Below, piece by piece: positions 60,282 through 64,000 of a stretch of DNA of 64,000 bases. The DNA is from Streptomyces sp. MMG1533 (lineage in GTDB: Bacteria; Actinomycetota; Actinomycetes; Streptomycetales; Streptomycetaceae), in assembly GCF_001279775.1 (NCBI RefSeq), contig NZ_LGDG01000211.1:34572-98571 (forward strand), written 5' to 3'. Position 1 is the stretch's first letter, and each line of letters begins with the position of its first letter. The notes under the pieces are model-generated. The model worked only from the letters and a program-made list of their open reading frames with translations, did not search any database and was not told where the DNA came from. The translations under genes and the position numbers were made by a program.

Positions 60282-60892
60282 GCCCGTACGCCCTGCTCGA
60301 GCGGCAGGTCGGCGTCCTTCGACGCTCGCATGCCGTCACTCACGACGTACCGGACCTCGACCTGCGTCGTGTCGTTGACGAGGTCGATGCCCTTGACCGA
60401 CAGGTTCACCACGCGGCCGCCCAGCAGCACTTCGAGGTGCGCGCGCAGGGCGTCCTCGTCGGTGTGCGCCGAGTCGAGACGCAGGCTGCGCTGCCGGTGG
60501 CGGGGGTAGAGGCGGGGGTGGTCGCCGAAGTACAGGGCGGCGACGATCAGGAGGGTCAGGCACCCGGTCAGGACGCTCACGCTGTGCGGAAGTCCGTTCA
60601 ACAGGCCGATGGCGAGTGCGGAGAAGTAGTACGCGATCTCGTGCTGGGCGATCTCGTACGACCGCAGCCGGATGATCGACAGCACCCCGAACAGGCCCAT
60701 CCCCAGCCCGATCCCGACCGACGTGGAGCTCAGCGTCATCGCCACGGCGAGCACACCGACGTTCACTCCGAGGAAGGACGTGACCAGGTCCCGGCGGTGG
60801 TGGCGCGGGAAGTAGACGCCGAAGGTGAGGACGGAGATGGCGACGAGGTCGGCGGCGACAAGTGCCAGCTGGTGAAGGGCCGTTGTGGACAT
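60278..60892 (-). CDS. DUF4956 membrane protein
   Basis: A 204-aa protein with four membrane helices in the first 125 residues (LALVAADLVAISVLTFGVYF, LVTSFLGVNVGVLAVAMTLS, IGLGMGLFGVLSIIRL, VLTGCLTLLIVAALYFG) and a soluble C-terminus (LEVLLGGRVVNLSVKGIDLV). DUF4956 commonly pairs with VTC proteins, and here the reading frames overlap. It may form the membrane channel or scaffold for polymer export. ATG 60892 chosen over TTG 60910. Confidence 0.83.
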   Translation of the reverse strand: MSTTALHQLALVAADLVAISVLTFGVYFPRHHRRDLVTSFLGVNVGVLAVAMTLSSTSVGIGLGMGLFGVLSIIRLRSYEIAQHEIAYYFSALAIGLLNGLPHSVSVLTGCLTLLIVAALYFGDHPRLYPRHRQRSLRLDSAHTDEDALRAHLEVLLGGRVVNLSVKGIDLVNDTTQVEVRYVVSDGMRASKDADLPLEQGVRA

Positions 60893-61083
60893 GAGATGAC
60901 GGTCGGGCAAAGGCCTGTGAAGTCCCTTTGAGTTCCCTTAAGCCACTTTGAGAAGTACGGGACACGTCTGTGAGATGAACGATGCGGGGCCAGGGAGCAC
61001 TGACGCGGGGACCGCGGAGCGCTCTTGATAACATCCGGCCACTTGTGCGAGGGCGGGGGCCCTCGTTGGGGAGGGAACTTCAC

Positions 61084-64000
61084 GTGGGCAGACACGCCCC
61101 GAGACGGGGCGGTCGTGCCGCGCTCGTCTCCGCGCTCGCGGTCGCCGTGGCGGCCGGATCCATCACTTTGTTCTCCGGTTCTGAGGACGGCGGCGGCGCC
61201 GCGCAGGCCGCCACGACGGCCGCCGCGGCCGGCACCACCGAGATCGTCCTGGACGACCCGCGCACCGACACCCCGCGCACCGAGCGGCTGCTCGCGGCCG
61301 GTGAGACCGGATTCCTGCACCGGCAGGACGGCGTCCCCGGGCTGCTGTGGACAAGGTACGAGGACGGCAGCACCGTCACCGTCCAAGGACCCGACGGGGT
61401 CTACAAGCCGTCGTCCACCACCTGCTACAGCATCACCGTGGTCTGCGCCTCGGGCATGTACGGGCAGGGTGGCGACACCGTGGCCCTGCCGGACGTCGAC
61501 AACTACGACTACCCGATGTCCCTGTGGAGCCCGGACGGGAGCCCGCCGCGGACCGTCGAGATGCCGCCGAACGGCCACTACATCAGTACGTACGGCTCCA
61601 CGGTGCTCGTCCACGGCAGTGCCACCGTCGACGGCGAGGGCCTCGAAGGCACCTGGCTGGGACTGGCCGACTTCGTCGACGGCGCGCAGCGCGACCGTGT
61701 GGTGACCGGCTTCCCGACCGACGTGTACGTGTCGAGGGGCATCCTCCGGACCGGCGACCAGGACGGCGCCCTGCTCGCCTACCCGGTCACCGACGCGGAG
61801 ACCGGCGACAGGACGTTCACCATCGGCTATCTCGACTTCGCCACCGCCGCGTTCACCACCGCCTTCACGGGCGCGGACACCTCGCCGGAGCTCGTACTCA
61901 GCGACGACCGGATCGGCTGGTACACGCCGGCCTCCGGCCTGCACCTGAAGTCCCGCACCGACCTCACCGCCGAGGAGACGGTCCCGGTGGCCGGCGACCC
62001 CGACATCGGCGAAGTCATCTCCGTCCCCGTCCCGGTCCTCGTCGGGGACTGGCTCGTGCTGACCAAGCCCAACGGCGGCACCACGGCCGTGTCCCTGACC
62101 GACGGCGCCACCCGCACCCTGCTGACGTACACCTACGGCAACCCGCTGGCCACCCCGGACGGCTCCGCCCTGGTCACCGGCGGCACCGGCACGGCCGACT
62201 GGTGGGTCCAGCGCGTCTTCGTGGGCGCGGACGGCACCCCGCAGCTGGAGAAGCTGTACCGGGCCACCCCGTACGAGAACACCAAGACCGGGCTCGCGCT
62301 CAGCCGCGGCAGCCTGCGCGTCGCGGAGGACAGCAGGACCAGCGCCTCGGACACCACGTCCGTGCGCACCCTCACCACGAACGGCGGCACCCAGCTGACC
62401 GCGTCCGCCGCCACGGAGAGCTCTTCGGTCAGCCCGACGTGCCCGTACCCGAACACCACCTGCTCGGCCATGTGGGGCAACTTCGACGGGACCGACCCCG
62501 AGGACGTCTACCTCGACACGTTCTACGACGGCGACGAGGGCGGCAGCGGCCTGGAGAACGCCGACCGGCTGGTCTCCATCGGCTACAACCCGCTGTCGTT
62601 CGGCACCGAGGGCGGTTCGATCGTCGACGTCTCCGACGACTACGCCGTCTACAACTCCGGCGGCTCCACGCCGATGCAGTACGTCGGCGAGTTCGGCCAG
62701 GGCCAGAAGCTGAAGCGGACCGTACGCGCCGCCGCCCTGAACGGCTCCACCCTCTGGAGCGCCTCCACCACCGGCAAGCTCACCTCCTACAGCCTCACCG
62801 AGAACAAGACCCTCGCCACGGTGACGGTCCCCTCGCTCGGCTGCGTGCCGAGCGAGCTCCAGGCCGCGGGCCGCTGGGTGTACTGGTCCTGCGGCACGGC
62901 CTCGGCGGGCGTGTACGACACCAAGGCCGGCACGTCGGTCGCCGTACAGCCCGGTGACGTGCTGCTCGGCGACGGCTTCACCGTCCGCCACGACCACGAC
63001 GCCGACCGGTTGGTCCTCACCGACGCGGCCACCGGCACCACTCGCGTGATCGCCTCCGGCCTGCCGGACAGCGGGCTCGCGGTGGACCGGCGCCACCGCT
63101 GGACGGTGGACGAGTACACGGGCCTGGTCGCCTGGTTCGACTCGTTCGAGCAGACGCACGTCGCCACGACCGGCGTCACCCCGTCCGCGCCGACGGCCTT
63201 CGAGACGGAGGCCGGGAGCTACCTCGAACCGGGCTCGTCGACCGCCTGGACCGGCCAGTGGCTGCTGTCCCGCCCGGTCACCTCCTGGTCGCTCACCTTC
63301 ACCTCGGTCCAGAGCGGCGCGACCGGCAGGGCCACCCGCGCACTCACCGGCGCCGCGGCCTCGGCCGTGGTGTCGGCGAACTGGAACGGCAAGACGGCGA
63401 GCGGCGGCTACTTCCCCAACGGCTGGTTCACCTGGACGCTGAAGGCAACCGGCCTGGGCACCTCGGTCCCGGTCACGGTGAAGTCCGGCGAGGGCTTCCT
63501 GACCCGGGGCGCGCCCGTACTCCGCGACTTCACCAGCCCCGACGGCCCGGACGGCAGGGGCGACCTGCTCACCCTCAACTCCTCCGGCGGCCTGACGTTC
63601 CACAGCGGCACCGGGACGGGCAAGGTCAACTCCAAGTACACCGGCACCGGTTGGGCGACCTCGGTGAAGGCGATCCCCTTCGGGGACCTGAGCGGCGACC
63701 GCTGCAACGACGTTCTGGTGCGGTACAGCAGCGGAGCGCTCCGCCTGTACAAGCCGGGCTGCGGCGCCGCCGTCAAGCCGTCGACGTCGTACACGACGCT
63801 GTCGGCCGGCGGCTGGACCCAGTACGACGTCCTGACCTCCCCCGGTGACGTCAGCGGCGACGGCCGCCCGGACCTGATCGCCCGCAACACCACCACCGGC
63901 ACCGTCTACCTCTACAAGGGCACCAGCACCGGCACGCTGTCCGCCCGCGTGAAGCTCTACGACAACTGGAAGACGTACAAGAAGATCGTGGGCGTCGGCG
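61084..64000 (+). CDS. Secreted beta-propeller protein with FG-GAP/VCBS repeats (3' truncated by window edge)
   Basis: More than 970 residues are visible and the frame runs off the window. Signal peptide about 1-40 (GRAALVSALAVAVAAGSITL). A long beta-rich domain follows (SSTTCYSITVVCASGMYGQG with a probable disulfide, ALPDVDNYDYPMSLWSPDG). FG-GAP-like calcium motifs appear near the end: FGDLSGDRCNDVLVRYSSG and PGDVSGDGRPDLIARNTTTG. These propellers bind calcium and carbohydrate or protein at the cell surface. GTG 61084 with GGGGAGGG nine bases upstream. Function unknown. Confidence 0.85.
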   Translation, partial: MGRHAPRRGGRAALVSALAVAVAAGSITLFSGSEDGGGAAQAATTAAAAGTTEIVLDDPRTDTPRTERLLAAGETGFLHRQDGVPGLLWTRYEDGSTVTVQGPDGVYKPSSTTCYSITVVCASGMYGQGGDTVALPDVDNYDYPMSLWSPDGSPPRTVEMPPNGHYISTYGSTVLVHGSATVDGEGLEGTWLGLADFVDGAQRDRVVTGFPTDVYVSRGILRTGDQDGALLAYPVTDAETGDRTFTIGYLDFATAAFTTAFTGADTSPELVLSDDRIGWYTPASGLHLKSRTDLTAEETVPVAGDPDIGEVISVPVPVLVGDWLVLTKPNGGTTAVSLTDGATRTLLTYTYGNPLATPDGSALVTGGTGTADWWVQRVFVGADGTPQLEKLYRATPYENTKTGLALSRGSLRVAEDSRTSASDTTSVRTLTTNGGTQLTASAATESSSVSPTCPYPNTTCSAMWGNFDGTDPEDVYLDTFYDGDEGGSGLENADRLVSIGYNPLSFGTEGGSIVDVSDDYAVYNSGGSTPMQYVGEFGQGQKLKRTVRAAALNGSTLWSASTTGKLTSYSLTENKTLATVTVPSLGCVPSELQAAGRWVYWSCGTASAGVYDTKAGTSVAVQPGDVLLGDGFTVRHDHDADRLVLTDAATGTTRVIASGLPDSGLAVDRRHRWTVDEYTGLVAWFDSFEQTHVATTGVTPSAPTAFETEAGSYLEPGSSTAWTGQWLLSRPVTSWSLTFTSVQSGATGRATRALTGAAASAVVSANWNGKTASGGYFPNGWFTWTLKATGLGTSVPVTVKSGEGFLTRGAPVLRDFTSPDGPDGRGDLLTLNSSGGLTFHSGTGTGKVNSKYTGTGWATSVKAIPFGDLSGDRCNDVLVRYSSGALRLYKPGCGAAVKPSTSYTTLSAGGWTQYDVLTSPGDVSGDGRPDLIARNTTTGTVYLYKGTSTGTLSARVKLYDNWKTYKKIVGVG

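Noticed and set aside
60911..61083. Possible PHO box before the VTC operon
   Set aside because: Only a single weak GTTCAT-like unit is present; two adjoining 11-base repeats are needed.

Overview
The window is chromosomal DNA of a Streptomyces or a very close relative. The evidence is GC-rich codon use, many GTG starts, several likely leaderless genes with a TANNNT box 4-7 bases before the start codon, and lineage-typical families: GAF-ANTAR proteins, XRE/DUF397/ATPase modules, DUF6479, an LAETG sortase substrate, an actinobacterial EACC1-type protein and an indigoidine-type synthetase. I see no rRNA, tRNA, CRISPR array, insertion sequence or prophage. The first gene (TetR) and the last (FG-GAP protein) run off the ends.

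Layout. 1-8.2 kb: TetR fragment, small membrane and lipoproteins, an M24 peptidase, a DUF6445 oxygenase, a DUF4142 protein, a GH13 alpha-glucosidase and an LAETG cell-wall protein. 8.2-10.2 kb: a metal module in which a NiCoT nickel/cobalt permease lies behind an ArsR-type palindrome and a cobalamin riboswitch. 10.2-21.7 kb: NAD ligase, nucleoside hydrolase, a short second-type threonyl-tRNA synthetase with a Thr-codon leader peptide and attenuator hairpin, two GAF-ANTAR proteins, a permease pair, and an XRE-TPR regulator divergent from two tiny ORFs across a perfect palindrome.

21.7-32.9 kb is a biosynthetic cluster on the minus strand: PRPP synthetase, Old Yellow Enzyme, PsuG/IndA-type C-glycosidase, tautomerase, a 1282-aa A-Ox-T-TE indigoidine-type NRPS, an EamA exporter, uracil phosphoribosyltransferase, a TrpF-like barrel and a nitroreductase, with a divergent MarR regulator. 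The core matches the known minimycin/indigoidine C-nucleoside logic: glutamine-derived heterocycle, C-ribosylation, and UPRT plus exporter as self-protection. The OYE, TrpF-like, nitroreductase, tautomerase and dedicated PRPP synthetase suggest a different end product.

34.3-40.0 kb holds a compact four-gene set on the minus strand: a caspase-like scaffold without its catalytic residues, an EACC1-like membrane adaptor, a caspase-TM-solute-binding-VWA fusion protein and a solute-binding lipoprotein. It resembles a biological-conflict (programmed death or immunity) operon and is the best candidate for an undescribed system.

40-64 kb: small secreted and membrane proteins, a MocR regulator divergent from an alpha/beta hydrolase, an EEP-fold phosphatase/nuclease, a PhoX phosphatase with a PHO box, a TerF-like VWA protein with a Pro-Glu linker, MetRS, an XRE/DUF397/DUF397/ATPase module, a DUF234-type ATPase behind 15-bp-spaced palindromes, a pectate lyase, and a polyphosphate-polymerase-like VTC/DUF4956/carbohydrate-binding operon.
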